Below, piece by piece: positions 1 through 7,016 of a DNA stretch of 10,032 bases. This stretch comes from Candidatus Firestoneibacteriota bacterium (lineage in GTDB: Bacteria; JACRDZ01). Positions within the stretch are counted from its first letter, which is position 1, and each line of letters starts with the position of its first letter. The position numbers and the translations under genes are program-made. The DNA is taken from NCBI GenBank assembly GCA_016212735.1, contig JACRDZ010000223.1:1-10032 (forward strand). The letters run 5' to 3'. The notes beneath the pieces are model-generated. The model did no database searches and was not told where the DNA came from. It saw only the letters and a list, made by a program, of their open reading frames with translations.

Positions 1-101
1 AATTGTTGACATATTTAAGAGCAATGGATAAAAGAGTTGGATTGTTAATTAATTTTAATGTGGGAATGCTAAAAAACGGTATAAAAAGATTGATAATTTG
101 A
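1..101 (+). CDS. GxxExxY family protein, C-terminal end (partial)
   Basis: The reading frame that starts at base 3 is open from the window edge to a TGA stop at 99-101. It encodes about 32 residues ending in KRVGLLINFNVGMLKNGIKR followed by LII. The block GLLINFNV-xxLK-xGIKR is the characteristic C-terminus of GxxExxY proteins, a small (about 120-130 aa) family in the PDDEXK nuclease-like superfamily (Pfam PDDEXK_3) whose biological role is not established. Only the last quarter of the gene is present, so the active-site-like N-terminal motifs cannot be checked. It lies 119 nt upstream of the HtrA gene, separated by a repeat-like spacer, so it is probably a separate transcription unit. The family call rests on a short but distinctive motif. 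Confidence 0.8.
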   Translation, partial: LLTYLRAMDKRVGLLINFNVGMLKNGIKRLII

Positions 102-180
102 GGACACAGAGGGGGGAGAACATAAAAACTCTTCTAACTCATTACTATTTAAGGGTTTCTCTCTAGTTCTCTGTGGTTAA
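102..180. repeat. Intergenic inverted-repeat element with CACAGAG / CTCTGTG ends
   Basis: CACAGAG at 105-111 is inverted as CTCTGTG at 169-175. Inside these arms AGAAC (117-121) is inverted as GTTCT (166-170), so both ends carry the words CACAGAG and GAGAAC. The stretch begins directly after the stop codon of the GxxExxY gene, contains a six-G run (111-116), and has no ORF. Similar CACAGAG/GAGAAC words are frequent in dispersed intergenic repeats of many environmental bacteria (recollection, not a search). That it is a dispersed element here is inferred, because only one copy is in the window. Confidence 0.45.
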
Positions 181-202
181 TTTTTGACATTACCTAAATA
201 TC

Positions 203-210
203 AGAAAGGA
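203..210 (+). promoter_or_regulatory. Ribosome binding site for the ATG start of the HtrA-like gene
   Basis: AGAAAGGA lies 10 nt before the ATG at 221. That is slightly long spacing but the best purine tract upstream. A second possible site, GGAG at 242-245, lies 5 nt before an in-frame TTG at 251. The true start is therefore either 221 (709 aa) or 251 (699 aa), and the second gives the more typical signal peptide N-region (FERNKK). Confidence 0.5.
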
Positions 211-220
211 TATATTTATT

Positions 221-2350
221 ATGCCAGTTCAACAGATCCATGGAGAGTTTTTGTTTGAGAGAAATAAAAAAGTGGTTTTATTAAGAACTATTTTTATTGG
301 AATAAGTTTAATTTTTAGTTCATGTATATGGACTAATAAAAGTGTTAAATCTGCTTCTTTAAACTTTTCAAAAGAAATAGCAGTTGAAAAAGCCATTAGC
401 AAAGTAAAACCAGCACTTGTAAGAATATTTGTTGTAGCTACAAGTTATGAAAACGGAAGAGAGATAAAACGTGAATCTGCAGGAAGCGGAGTAATAATAA
501 ATCAGGAAGGATATATAGTTACAAATCACCATGTTGTCGGCAGATCAACATACATATCATGCACATTATCAAACAAAGAAGAAATAGAAGCAGAACTTGT
601 AGGGACAGATCCTTTAGCTGATATAGCAGTAATTAAACTTAAAACTGATAAGAAAAGAATATTCCCTATAGCTTCATTTGGTAATTCATCACTGGTTAAA
701 GAAGGAGATACTATACTTGCTATGGGAAGCCCGCTTGCATTATCACAATCTGTAACCATGGGAATTGTAAGTAATACAGAAATGGTTATACCTCAGCTTT
801 TCTGGCCTTTTAATATATTTGAACTCGATGGGGAGAATGTTGGTTCTATTGTCAGATGGATAGGGCATGATGCCCCAATTTACGGAGGAAATTCAGGCGG
901 ACCGCTTGTTAATCTCGATGGCGAAATTATTGGTATTAATGAAATAGGGCTTGGTCTTTCAGGAGCTATCCCCGGGGATCTGGCAAAAAAAGTTGCTCTT
1001 CTACTTATAAAAAACAGAGAGGTGACACGAAGCTGGATTGGACTTGAAGTACAGCCATTATTAAAATCATCTAAATTTGCAAAAGGAGTACTTATAAGTG
1101 GAACAATTGAAAATTCTCCTGCAGCAAAAGCAGGTTTTCTTCCAGGAGATATTCTCATAAATTTAGCAGAGCAGGATGTGAATGTTAATTTTGTTGAACA
1201 ATTGCCGCTTTTTAATCAATATTTAATGGATATTCCTGTTGGTAAGGAAGCGAATGCTACTGTAATGAGAAATGGTGAAGAATTATTTTTACGTGTAATT
1301 CCTATAAAAAGAGAAAAAGCCCGTCCTGATGTTTTTGAAATTAAATCATGGGGAATGACAGCAAGTAATCTTTCAATGGCAGCAGCACAGGAGATGAGGA
1401 GAGATAATAATGAAGGTGTTCTTATTATAAATGTACGGCCTGGAGGTCCGTGTGATGAAGCAAAGCCTGCTGTAAGAGCTAAAGATGTAATAGTTGAAGT
1501 TAACGGGATTCAAATTAAAAACATTCAGGATTTTATTACAGTTACAGAAAAAATATTGGGGAAAAACACTTCTCCTGTCCCTGTTCTTGTAAGTTTTGAA
1601 AGACGTTATGAAAAATATATGACAATGGTAAAAGTTGGTGATAAAGACTGGGAAGATAGAGGTGGAGAGGTAAAAAAAGCATGGATGGGAATTGGTATTC
1701 AGGTTTTAACAAATGACCTGTCTAAAGCACTTGGAGTAGAAGGTAAAACAGGAGTAAGAATTACAGCAATATATCCAGACAGTCCTGCAGCAAAAGCAGG
1801 TTTTGCAATAGGGGATTTAATTGTTAATCTTGACGGAGAGCCTATAAATTGTTCAGAACCGCAGGATATAGAAGTTTTACCGGCTTTAATTAGACAATAC
1901 AAAATCGGGACAACTGCTCTTTTTACTATTCTCAGGTTTGAAACTGTTAAAGAAACTGGATTAAAAGAATTAAAAACATTAAATATAAAAGTTGAATTAG
2001 GAACTTCTCCTCCTATGGATAAAGAAATGAAAAAATACCATGATAAAGATTATGAATTTACTGCTAGAGATGCAACTTTTATGGACAAAGTTTACACTGA
2101 AAAAAGTTTATCAGAAAATGCAGGTGTACTGGTAGAAGCAGTAGAAGAAGGGGGTTGGGCAGCACTTGGACATCTTGCAGTTGGAGATTATATTCTTGAA
2201 ATTAACGGACAATTAGTATTGAACGTAAATGTTATGGAAAAGATAATGCAGGAAATTAAAACAAAACAAAGTGAATATATTGTATTTAAAGTACAAAGAG
2301 GTATTCATAAAATTTTTATAGAACTAAAAGGAGATGGATATGATTATTAA
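221..2350 (+). CDS. Secreted HtrA/Deg-like serine protease with four PDZ-like domains
   Basis: A chymotrypsin-fold S1C (HtrA/DegP-like) endopeptidase, expected to act on misfolded or specific proteins in the periplasm. Residues 18-36 form a hydrophobic export signal. The protease domain covers about residues 55-260 with an intact triad: His104 in TNHHVV, Asp134 in DPLADIAVIKL and Ser225 in GNSGGPLV. Four PDZ-like domains follow: about 270-360 (WIGLEV, SPAAKAGFLPGD), 375-460 (RPGGPCDEA, KDVIVEVNG), 485-595 (WMGIGI, SPAAKAGFAIGD) and 610-700 (GGWAALGHLAVGDYILEING). DegP and DegQ have two, so 709 aa is long for the family and I give no deg symbol. Cys35 follows IFSS, a poor lipobox, so lipidation is doubtful. 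The start may be TTG at 251 instead. The gene overlaps the 5' end of the pseudoprotease gene by 11 nt and heads a likely three-gene operon. The family call is very secure; substrates are unknown. Confidence 0.93.
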   Translation: MPVQQIHGEFLFERNKKVVLLRTIFIGISLIFSSCIWTNKSVKSASLNFSKEIAVEKAISKVKPALVRIFVVATSYENGREIKRESAGSGVIINQEGYIVTNHHVVGRSTYISCTLSNKEEIEAELVGTDPLADIAVIKLKTDKKRIFPIASFGNSSLVKEGDTILAMGSPLALSQSVTMGIVSNTEMVIPQLFWPFNIFELDGENVGSIVRWIGHDAPIYGGNSGGPLVNLDGEIIGINEIGLGLSGAIPGDLAKKVALLLIKNREVTRSWIGLEVQPLLKSSKFAKGVLISGTIENSPAAKAGFLPGDILINLAEQDVNVNFVEQLPLFNQYLMDIPVGKEANATVMRNGEELFLRVIPIKREKARPDVFEIKSWGMTASNLSMAAAQEMRRDNNEGVLIINVRPGGPCDEAKPAVRAKDVIVEVNGIQIKNIQDFITVTEKILGKNTSPVPVLVSFERRYEKYMTMVKVGDKDWEDRGGEVKKAWMGIGIQVLTNDLSKALGVEGKTGVRITAIYPDSPAAKAGFAIGDLIVNLDGEPINCSEPQDIEVLPALIRQYKIGTTALFTILRFETVKETGLKELKTLNIKVELGTSPPMDKEMKKYHDKDYEFTARDATFMDKVYTEKSLSENAGVLVEAVEEGGWAALGHLAVGDYILEINGQLVLNVNVMEKIMQEIKTKQSEYIVFKVQRGIHKIFIELKGDGYDY
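1117..1138 (+). repeat. 22-nt direct repeat, copy 1 (PDZ1 of the HtrA-like gene)
   Basis: Identical over 22 nt to 1783-1804. It encodes the SPAAKAGF carboxylate-loop-adjacent motif of PDZ1 (residues 299-306). The unit also contains a small inverted repeat, CCTGC...GCAGG. It points to PDZ1 and PDZ3 being a duplicated pair, or to local gene conversion. Confidence 0.7.
1783..1804 (+). repeat. 22-nt direct repeat, copy 2 (PDZ3 of the HtrA-like gene)
   Basis: Exact match to 1117-1138, 666 nt (222 codons) downstream and in the same reading frame. It encodes SPAAKAGF of PDZ3 (residues 521-528). PDZ2 and PDZ4 lack it. Confidence 0.7.
2327..2333 (+). promoter_or_regulatory. Ribosome binding site that fixes the start of the pseudoprotease gene
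   Basis: AAAGGAG abuts the ATG at 2334 with no spacer, but lies 6 nt before the ATG at 2340. Ideal spacing favours 2340 as the real start. The site lies inside the 3' end of the HtrA-like gene, consistent with translational coupling. Confidence 0.75.
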
Positions 2351-3167
2351 CAAAAAAAGTAAATTTAAATTTTTTTATTATGTCTCAATTTTTATACTAT
2401 GTTTAACAATTACATCAATAAAAGCTGATGATGCAGCAACTTCCGGAAGAAATATTGCTTCAAAGTGGGAAAATATCACAATAATAATAAAAATTACAAT
2501 TAAACAAAAAGTGATAATGCAGGGGAAGGAAGTTTATAATACAGAGAGCAAAATGGAAATAAATGGTACAGTTATGGATTCAACAGGACTTGTAGTAGCT
2601 TCTCTTTCAGAGACAGACCCAAGTTCTTTGGTTGAAAATTTTCTTCACGGCGTTCAAGATGATAGAAAACCTAAATATGAAAGTGATATTACTGATATAA
2701 AAATAAGATTTTCAAAAGATAATGAAGTCCCAGCCAAGATAGTTTTAAGGGATAAAGATATGGATCTGGTCTTTATACGTCCAACAAATAGATTAAAAGA
2801 TACTGTGCAATTTATTAATTTTAAAGACAGCATACAACCTGAACTGCTTGACAGAATATTATGTCTCTATAGGCTTGGTAAAGTAGCTGATGAAGTGCTT
2901 TCTATTAATATTAGTCGTATACAGGCAGTTGTGAATAAACCACGTACATTTTATGTCCCGGATGATATGAATTGCGGTTTAGGGATTCCTGTATTTTCTT
3001 TAGAAAAAGAAAAAATTATTGGTATTTTAGTTGTGCGTATGACTCCTTCACATAGCGATAATGCTATTTCTATGTTTAGCAGAAAAAACGAGATGATGCC
3101 TTTGCCTATAATTTTACCTGCATCTGAAATAAAAGAAGTTTCTGTTCAGGTGCCTCCTTATGAATAA
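2340..3167 (+). CDS. Exported trypsin-fold pseudoprotease (catalytic His and Ser lost)
   Basis: 275 aa from the ATG at 2340, chosen over the ATG at 2334 by its ribosome binding site spacing. Residues 1-29 form a signal peptide (KKSKFKFF, then a hydrophobic core, cleavage near SIKA/DD). The rest aligns block by block with the protease domain of the upstream gene. NGTVMDSTGLVVAS corresponds to SGVIINQEGYIVTN, DKDMDLVFIRP to DPLADIAVIKL, and GLGIPVFSLEKEKIIGI to NSGGPLVNLDGEIIGI. At the triad positions His is replaced by Ser90, Asp142 is kept and Ser is replaced by Leu214, so it should not cleave peptide bonds. There is no PDZ domain. The 11-nt overlap with the active protease gene suggests the two products work together, for example as regulator, scaffold or substrate adaptor. 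The fold assignment is inferred from hand alignment; the function is unknown. Confidence 0.8.
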   Translation: MIINKKSKFKFFYYVSIFILCLTITSIKADDAATSGRNIASKWENITIIIKITIKQKVIMQGKEVYNTESKMEINGTVMDSTGLVVASLSETDPSSLVENFLHGVQDDRKPKYESDITDIKIRFSKDNEVPAKIVLRDKDMDLVFIRPTNRLKDTVQFINFKDSIQPELLDRILCLYRLGKVADEVLSINISRIQAVVNKPRTFYVPDDMNCGLGIPVFSLEKEKIIGILVVRMTPSHSDNAISMFSRKNEMMPLPIILPASEIKEVSVQVPPYE

Positions 3168-3187
3168 GAATATGTTGGGGGTTAATT

Positions 3188-5467
3188 TTGAGTCAAAAAA
3201 ATATTCGCTTGCATATTTTGGTTAAAGGTCGTGTTCAGGGAGTTGGCTTCAGGCCATTTGTATATAATCTGGCAAGAAAGATGTCTATTTCAGGGGGGGT
3301 TAGAAATACTCAAACTGGATTAGAAATTGAAATTGAAGGTTATAAAGAAATAGTTGAAAAATTTTGTGATAAACTGATAAAAAACAGCCCACCCCATGCA
3401 GTTATCGAAAAGATTGAAATTAAAAAAGTACCAATAAAAAACAATAAAATATTTAGTATATATATGAGTACTAATACAGGAAAAAATTATATTTCCGTTC
3501 CTCCTGATCTTGCTATATGTACTAATTGCAAAAAAGAACTTATGGATAGTTCTGACAGACGTTATCAATATCCATTTATAAATTGTACTAATTGCGGACC
3601 AAGATTTAGTTTAATACATGATTTACCTTATGACAGAATTAATACTACAATGTCTTTATTCAAAATGTGTCCAGACTGTAAAAAAGAATATAAAGATCCA
3701 GTGGACAGAAGATTTCATGCTGAACCTGATGCATGCCCGAACTGTGGACCGAAGCTGGTTTTAACTGATGCAAAAGGTAAAAAAATTGATAAAAATCAAA
3801 TAAAAGAAGCAGTTAGATTATTAAAACAGGGTTATATAGTTGCTGTTAAAAGTATTGGCGGATTTCATTTAGCATGCGATGCATCGAATAATAAAACTGT
3901 TAAAAAATTAAGAGAACTAAAGAAAAGACCTTCTAAACCGTTTGCAATTATGGTAAAAGATATTTCACATGCAAGAGAGTTATGTGAAATCAGTAAATTT
4001 GAAGAGCATATTTTATTATCCAGTGCACATCCCATTGTGCTTCTTAAACAAAAAAGAAATAAAAAAATATCTCCTCTTCTTGCGCCTGGAAATAATAAAT
4101 TGGGGATAATGCTTCCATATACTCCTTTACATTGTCTTTTATTCTTTTTTTGGGATAAAGCTATTTTAGTAATGACAAGTGGAAATAAGGCAGAAGAACC
4201 TATATCAATAAATAATGAAAACGTATATGAAGAGTTAAACGGTTTAGCAGATTTTTTTTTAATACATAACAGGAATATTTATAATCGCTGTGATGATTCG
4301 ATAGTTCAGATAGTTGAAAAAGAAATTCAGATAATAAGAAGAAGTCGGGGATATATCCCTCTATCCATTCCTTTTGCAGATTATCACCAGTCAAAATCTG
4401 TTTTAGCTTTTGGTGCAGATTCTAAAAGTTCATTTTCTATTTTAAATAATAGAGAAATTCATATATCACAATATATAGGCGAATTAAATAACTCAAAAAC
4501 AATAGATTTTTATAAAGAAACTATAAATCGCTTGTTAAATTTGTTGAAAGCCTATCCTTATGCAGTTGTTTATGATTTGCATCCAGACTATATAAGTACT
4601 AAATTAGCTATGGAATTTGCGTTAAGTAAAAATTTACAAACTATAGGAATACAGCATCATGAGGCGCACGTAGCCAGTGTAATGGCTGAATACGAATTAT
4701 CTGCACCTGCAATTGGTGTTGCTTTTGATGGGACAGGTTTTGGTACAGATGGACATAACTGGGGAGGCGAATTTTTTATAATCAGAAATGATTCTATAAA
4801 AAGGGCAGGGCATCTGGAATACTTCACTCTGCCTGGAGGAGATAAAGCAACTCATGAGATATGGCGTATTGCTTATGCTTTAACAAGAAAAATTGCTGGG
4901 ATAGAAAAACTTGAATTCTTTAAAAAAGTTAATAAGAAAGAAGTGGAAGTTATTGAAAATATATTGATAAATAAAATAAATTTACATCTTACTTCAAGTA
5001 TTGGACGACTGTTTGATGCTGTTTGTGCAATGAGTGGTTTAAGAAACGAAATTAATTATGAAGCTCAGGGAGCCATCGAACTTGAATCTCTTGTAATGAA
5101 AAAACCAAATTCTTATTATAAATTTAATTTCATTGCAGAAGAAAATATTTTTTTAATAGAAATAAACGAATTGATTTCATATATAATTAATGACATTATG
5201 CAAAAAAAGGATTTAAGTTTAATATCAGAAAAATTCCATTTTACGATTGTTAAAATGATTGTAAATATGTGTGAGTTATTAAGAGAAATTTATAATATTA
5301 ATACTGTAGTACTGAGCGGAGGTGTTTTTCAAAATAAGATACTTATAAGCTGGACCGTACAGGAATTAAACAGGAAAAAGTTTAGATCATATTTTAACCG
5401 CAGGATCCCAATAAACGATGCTGGTATATCTGTTGGTCAATTATGTCTTGGAGTAAAAAGAATCTAA
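3188..5467 (+). CDS. hypF: Carbamoyltransferase HypF, [NiFe]-hydrogenase maturation
   Basis: Cytoplasmic enzyme that turns carbamoyl phosphate and ATP into carbamoyl adenylate and passes the carbamoyl group to the C-terminal Cys of HypE, the source of the cyanide ligands of the [NiFe] centre. All domains are present at the usual length (759 aa). They are an acylphosphatase domain, residues 5-90, with GRVQGVGFRPF (Arg22) and Asn40; two zinc fingers of CxxC-x18-CxxC type (Cys111/114/133/136 and 161/164/183/186); a YrdC-like domain, about 200-390, with KKRPSKPFAIM and RRSRGYIP; and a Kae1-like domain, about 400-759, with HHEAH (490-494), DGTGFGTDG (from Asp514) and SGGVFQN (710-716). The start is TTG with GGGGG (3177-3181) 6 nt upstream, and no in-frame ATG, GTG or TTG precedes it after the last gene. 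It follows the pseudoprotease gene by 20 nt. No hypA-E or hydrogenase gene is in the window, which is unusual. Confidence 0.97.
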   Translation: MSQKNIRLHILVKGRVQGVGFRPFVYNLARKMSISGGVRNTQTGLEIEIEGYKEIVEKFCDKLIKNSPPHAVIEKIEIKKVPIKNNKIFSIYMSTNTGKNYISVPPDLAICTNCKKELMDSSDRRYQYPFINCTNCGPRFSLIHDLPYDRINTTMSLFKMCPDCKKEYKDPVDRRFHAEPDACPNCGPKLVLTDAKGKKIDKNQIKEAVRLLKQGYIVAVKSIGGFHLACDASNNKTVKKLRELKKRPSKPFAIMVKDISHARELCEISKFEEHILLSSAHPIVLLKQKRNKKISPLLAPGNNKLGIMLPYTPLHCLLFFFWDKAILVMTSGNKAEEPISINNENVYEELNGLADFFLIHNRNIYNRCDDSIVQIVEKEIQIIRRSRGYIPLSIPFADYHQSKSVLAFGADSKSSFSILNNREIHISQYIGELNNSKTIDFYKETINRLLNLLKAYPYAVVYDLHPDYISTKLAMEFALSKNLQTIGIQHHEAHVASVMAEYELSAPAIGVAFDGTGFGTDGHNWGGEFFIIRNDSIKRAGHLEYFTLPGGDKATHEIWRIAYALTRKIAGIEKLEFFKKVNKKEVEVIENILINKINLHLTSSIGRLFDAVCAMSGLRNEINYEAQGAIELESLVMKKPNSYYKFNFIAEENIFLIEINELISYIINDIMQKKDLSLISEKFHFTIVKMIVNMCELLREIYNINTVVLSGGVFQNKILISWTVQELNRKKFRSYFNRRIPINDAGISVGQLCLGVKRI

Positions 5468-6336
5468 TAATTCATATCTTTAGTTTTAAATTCAGGATTA
5501 TTAATTGTTCCATGAATTTTTATATTAAGACCTTTCTCTAAATTAGTACCAGTAAATAAAGTCAAAATATTACTGATATTTTGCTTTGTATTTTTTGATG
5601 GGCCAATCCATAAAGAGAGAGCTAATAGACTCTGTTCAATTGGTTCATGCAGTTCTATTTGTCCGTTTATTAAAGCAAGAATGGTTCTCCCGTTAAATTC
5701 AAGTTTTTTCAGCAGGAAAGTATTATTATTATATTCAAAATTAAAAGATATTTCTTTGAATTCAAGATTAGGGAAATTTATCCCATTATATACTATCTCA
5801 GAAATTATTACAGGCCCTGATAGTAACAGATCCCCATTCCCTTTGTATTCATTATTTATTTTATTTAAAATGATTTTACCAGATAAAAGACCTTTTATTT
5901 TGAATAGTGTTTGAAAATTATTCGGATAACTATATTGTGAAATATCCAGATTTTTAAATTCAAGAGATAATATATTTAGAGAATCTTTTTTTAAATTATA
6001 TTCAATTTGACCTGTTATTTCTCCATTATATGCTTTTGCATATAAATCAGTACTTAATATATTTTGAAAAAGAGGAAATATATAAAAATCAAGCAGTAGT
6101 TCACTGCTTTCTAATAAATAAAGTGTATTTTTATCTTTTGCAGAAATAATAGATATATTTTTTAAATTGAGACTTGATATGGGTCTATAGGAAATTTTTT
6201 CTGATTCTATATGAAAATCATATTGAGAAGTAAATCTATTTATTAGTTTATCGTAAGGGAATTGATAGAGTAAAACAGTAAATGCGAATAATATTGTAAA
6301 GAGAAACAATAAGGAATATTTTAATGTTTTATTCAA
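5464..6336 (-). CDS. GspN/AsmA-like membrane-anchored envelope protein
   Basis: 290 aa. Residues 5-24 form one hydrophobic N-terminal anchor, followed by FPYDKL (26-31). The rest is a beta-strand-rich domain with repeated amphipathic strands and glycine turns (GLLSGKI 149-155, GDLLLSG 168-174, LNIKIHGTINNPEF 270-283). This matches the layout of the deltaproteobacterial/Leptospira-type type II secretion protein GspN and of AsmA-like proteins, which span or line the periplasm and are linked to secretion or lipid transport. No other type II secretion genes are present, so the GspN role is unproven. The start is TTG, 22 nt after the DUF2914 gene stop and 1 nt after a mini-ORF (ATG at 6349, stop TAA at 6338); the ribosome binding site is weak. 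The TAG stop overlaps the hypF stop by 4 nt, convergently. Confidence 0.55.
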   Translation of the reverse strand: MNKTLKYSLLFLFTILFAFTVLLYQFPYDKLINRFTSQYDFHIESEKISYRPISSLNLKNISIISAKDKNTLYLLESSELLLDFYIFPLFQNILSTDLYAKAYNGEITGQIEYNLKKDSLNILSLEFKNLDISQYSYPNNFQTLFKIKGLLSGKIILNKINNEYKGNGDLLLSGPVIISEIVYNGINFPNLEFKEISFNFEYNNNTFLLKKLEFNGRTILALINGQIELHEPIEQSLLALSLWIGPSKNTKQNISNILTLFTGTNLEKGLNIKIHGTINNPEFKTKDMNY

Positions 6337-6358
6337 TTTAATTATCCATTTTATTTAT

Positions 6359-6952
6359 TTAATAAATCTGAAAAGGGATATTTGCTATTACTTTTCCTGA
6401 TTCGTCTAAAACATGCACTTCCCAATTACCGCTCCATCCTAAAGGTATTTTAAGATAACTCCATGTATAAGTGCGGCTTTTTTTTAAAGTCAGTTCAATT
6501 GTTGATACAAGTCTATCTTTATAATACCATGCATGCAATATTTTATTGCCGGGTTCTACTCCAGAAATTTCTGTATAACAGTAGAGCTTTTCAACATTTG
6601 GAGGAAAATCTGGAGCTACACCAACAGGAACATAATTTTCAATATTTTTAGCAATTACACCACGAACTACATTTAGATCTGATGTAGAAACTGCTTTTAC
6701 GGTTTCAGTTTCTTCTTTCTTCTCAGATACTTTTTCAGGTGTTTTATTGAGTGATTCATTGGATTGATTATTTTTTATATTATTAATATTATTATTAGAA
6801 GAAGATATAATTTCTTCGTCTTTTTTTTCTGTTTTTGAATTGCCCAATATATCTTCCAATTTATTTTTAAAATGGATCTTTAACTGTTCAGCATAAATAT
6901 TGTTAAAGAACAAAATTGAAAATATAATAATTATAAAAATATTTTTCCGCAT
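6359..6952 (-). CDS. Exported DUF2914-domain protein
   Basis: 197 aa from the ATG at 6952. An upstream in-frame TTG at 6982 is possible but lacks a good ribosome binding site, whereas AGGAG sits 7 nt before the ATG. Residues 1-21 are a Sec signal peptide (MRKN, an Ile/Phe core, cleavage after IYA). Residues 22-90 are a low-complexity linker rich in Asn, Lys, Glu and Ser. Residues 92-197 match DUF2914: VVRGVIAKNIENYVPVG, then YCYTEISGVEPG, LHAWYYKDRLV, TWSYLKIPLGWSGNWEVHVL and DESGKVI, with the family's conserved Trp residues and G-x-W-x-V near the end. DUF2914 has no assigned function; its beta-rich fold and export suggest a periplasmic binding or structural role. It is first in a two-gene operon with the GspN-like gene, 22 nt apart. 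The domain call rests on motif memory. Confidence 0.75.
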   Translation of the reverse strand: MRKNIFIIIIFSILFFNNIYAEQLKIHFKNKLEDILGNSKTEKKDEEIISSSNNNINNIKNNQSNESLNKTPEKVSEKKEETETVKAVSTSDLNVVRGVIAKNIENYVPVGVAPDFPPNVEKLYCYTEISGVEPGNKILHAWYYKDRLVSTIELTLKKSRTYTWSYLKIPLGWSGNWEVHVLDESGKVIANIPFQIY

Positions 6953-6959
6953 TATAAAA

Positions 6960-6964
6960 CTCCT
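6960..6964 (-). promoter_or_regulatory. Ribosome binding site of the DUF2914 gene
   Basis: AGGAG on the minus strand, 7 nt before the ATG at 6952. It is the reason for choosing this start over the TTG at 6982, and it places the signal peptide exactly at the N-terminus. Confidence 0.8.
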
Positions 6965-7016
6965 ATGATAAATCAAACTCAAGATATTTATTTAGAATAA
7001 TAAAAAATACTATTTA
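6965..7016. other. AT-rich leader upstream of the DUF2914 gene
   Basis: Very AT-rich stretch between the MITE-like element and the ribosome binding site of the DUF2914 gene. It should hold the minus-strand promoter of the DUF2914/GspN-like operon, but no -35/-10 pair is good enough to mark. No ORF or hairpin of note. Confidence 0.4.

Noticed and set aside
184..216. TTGACA at 184-189 as a -35 box for the HtrA-like gene
   Set aside because: At the right distance (17 nt) the sequence is AGGATA, part of the ribosome binding site. The better TATATT is 21 nt away and would put the transcript start after the ATG.
305..325. HtrA-like protein as a lipoprotein via Cys35
   Set aside because: The residues before Cys35 are FSS. 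Phe at -3 is a poor lipobox, so an ordinary or uncleaved signal is as likely.
526..759. Antisense open frames inside the HtrA-like gene (also at 880-1158 and 1699-1902)
   Set aside because: They mirror the strongly supported protease/PDZ coding strand, show no family motif and have no ribosome binding site of note.
5681..5914. Plus-strand open frame inside the GspN-like gene, and the one at 6463-6651 inside the DUF2914 gene
   Set aside because: Both are shadows of the minus-strand genes. The protein sequences have no recognisable motif or sensible start.
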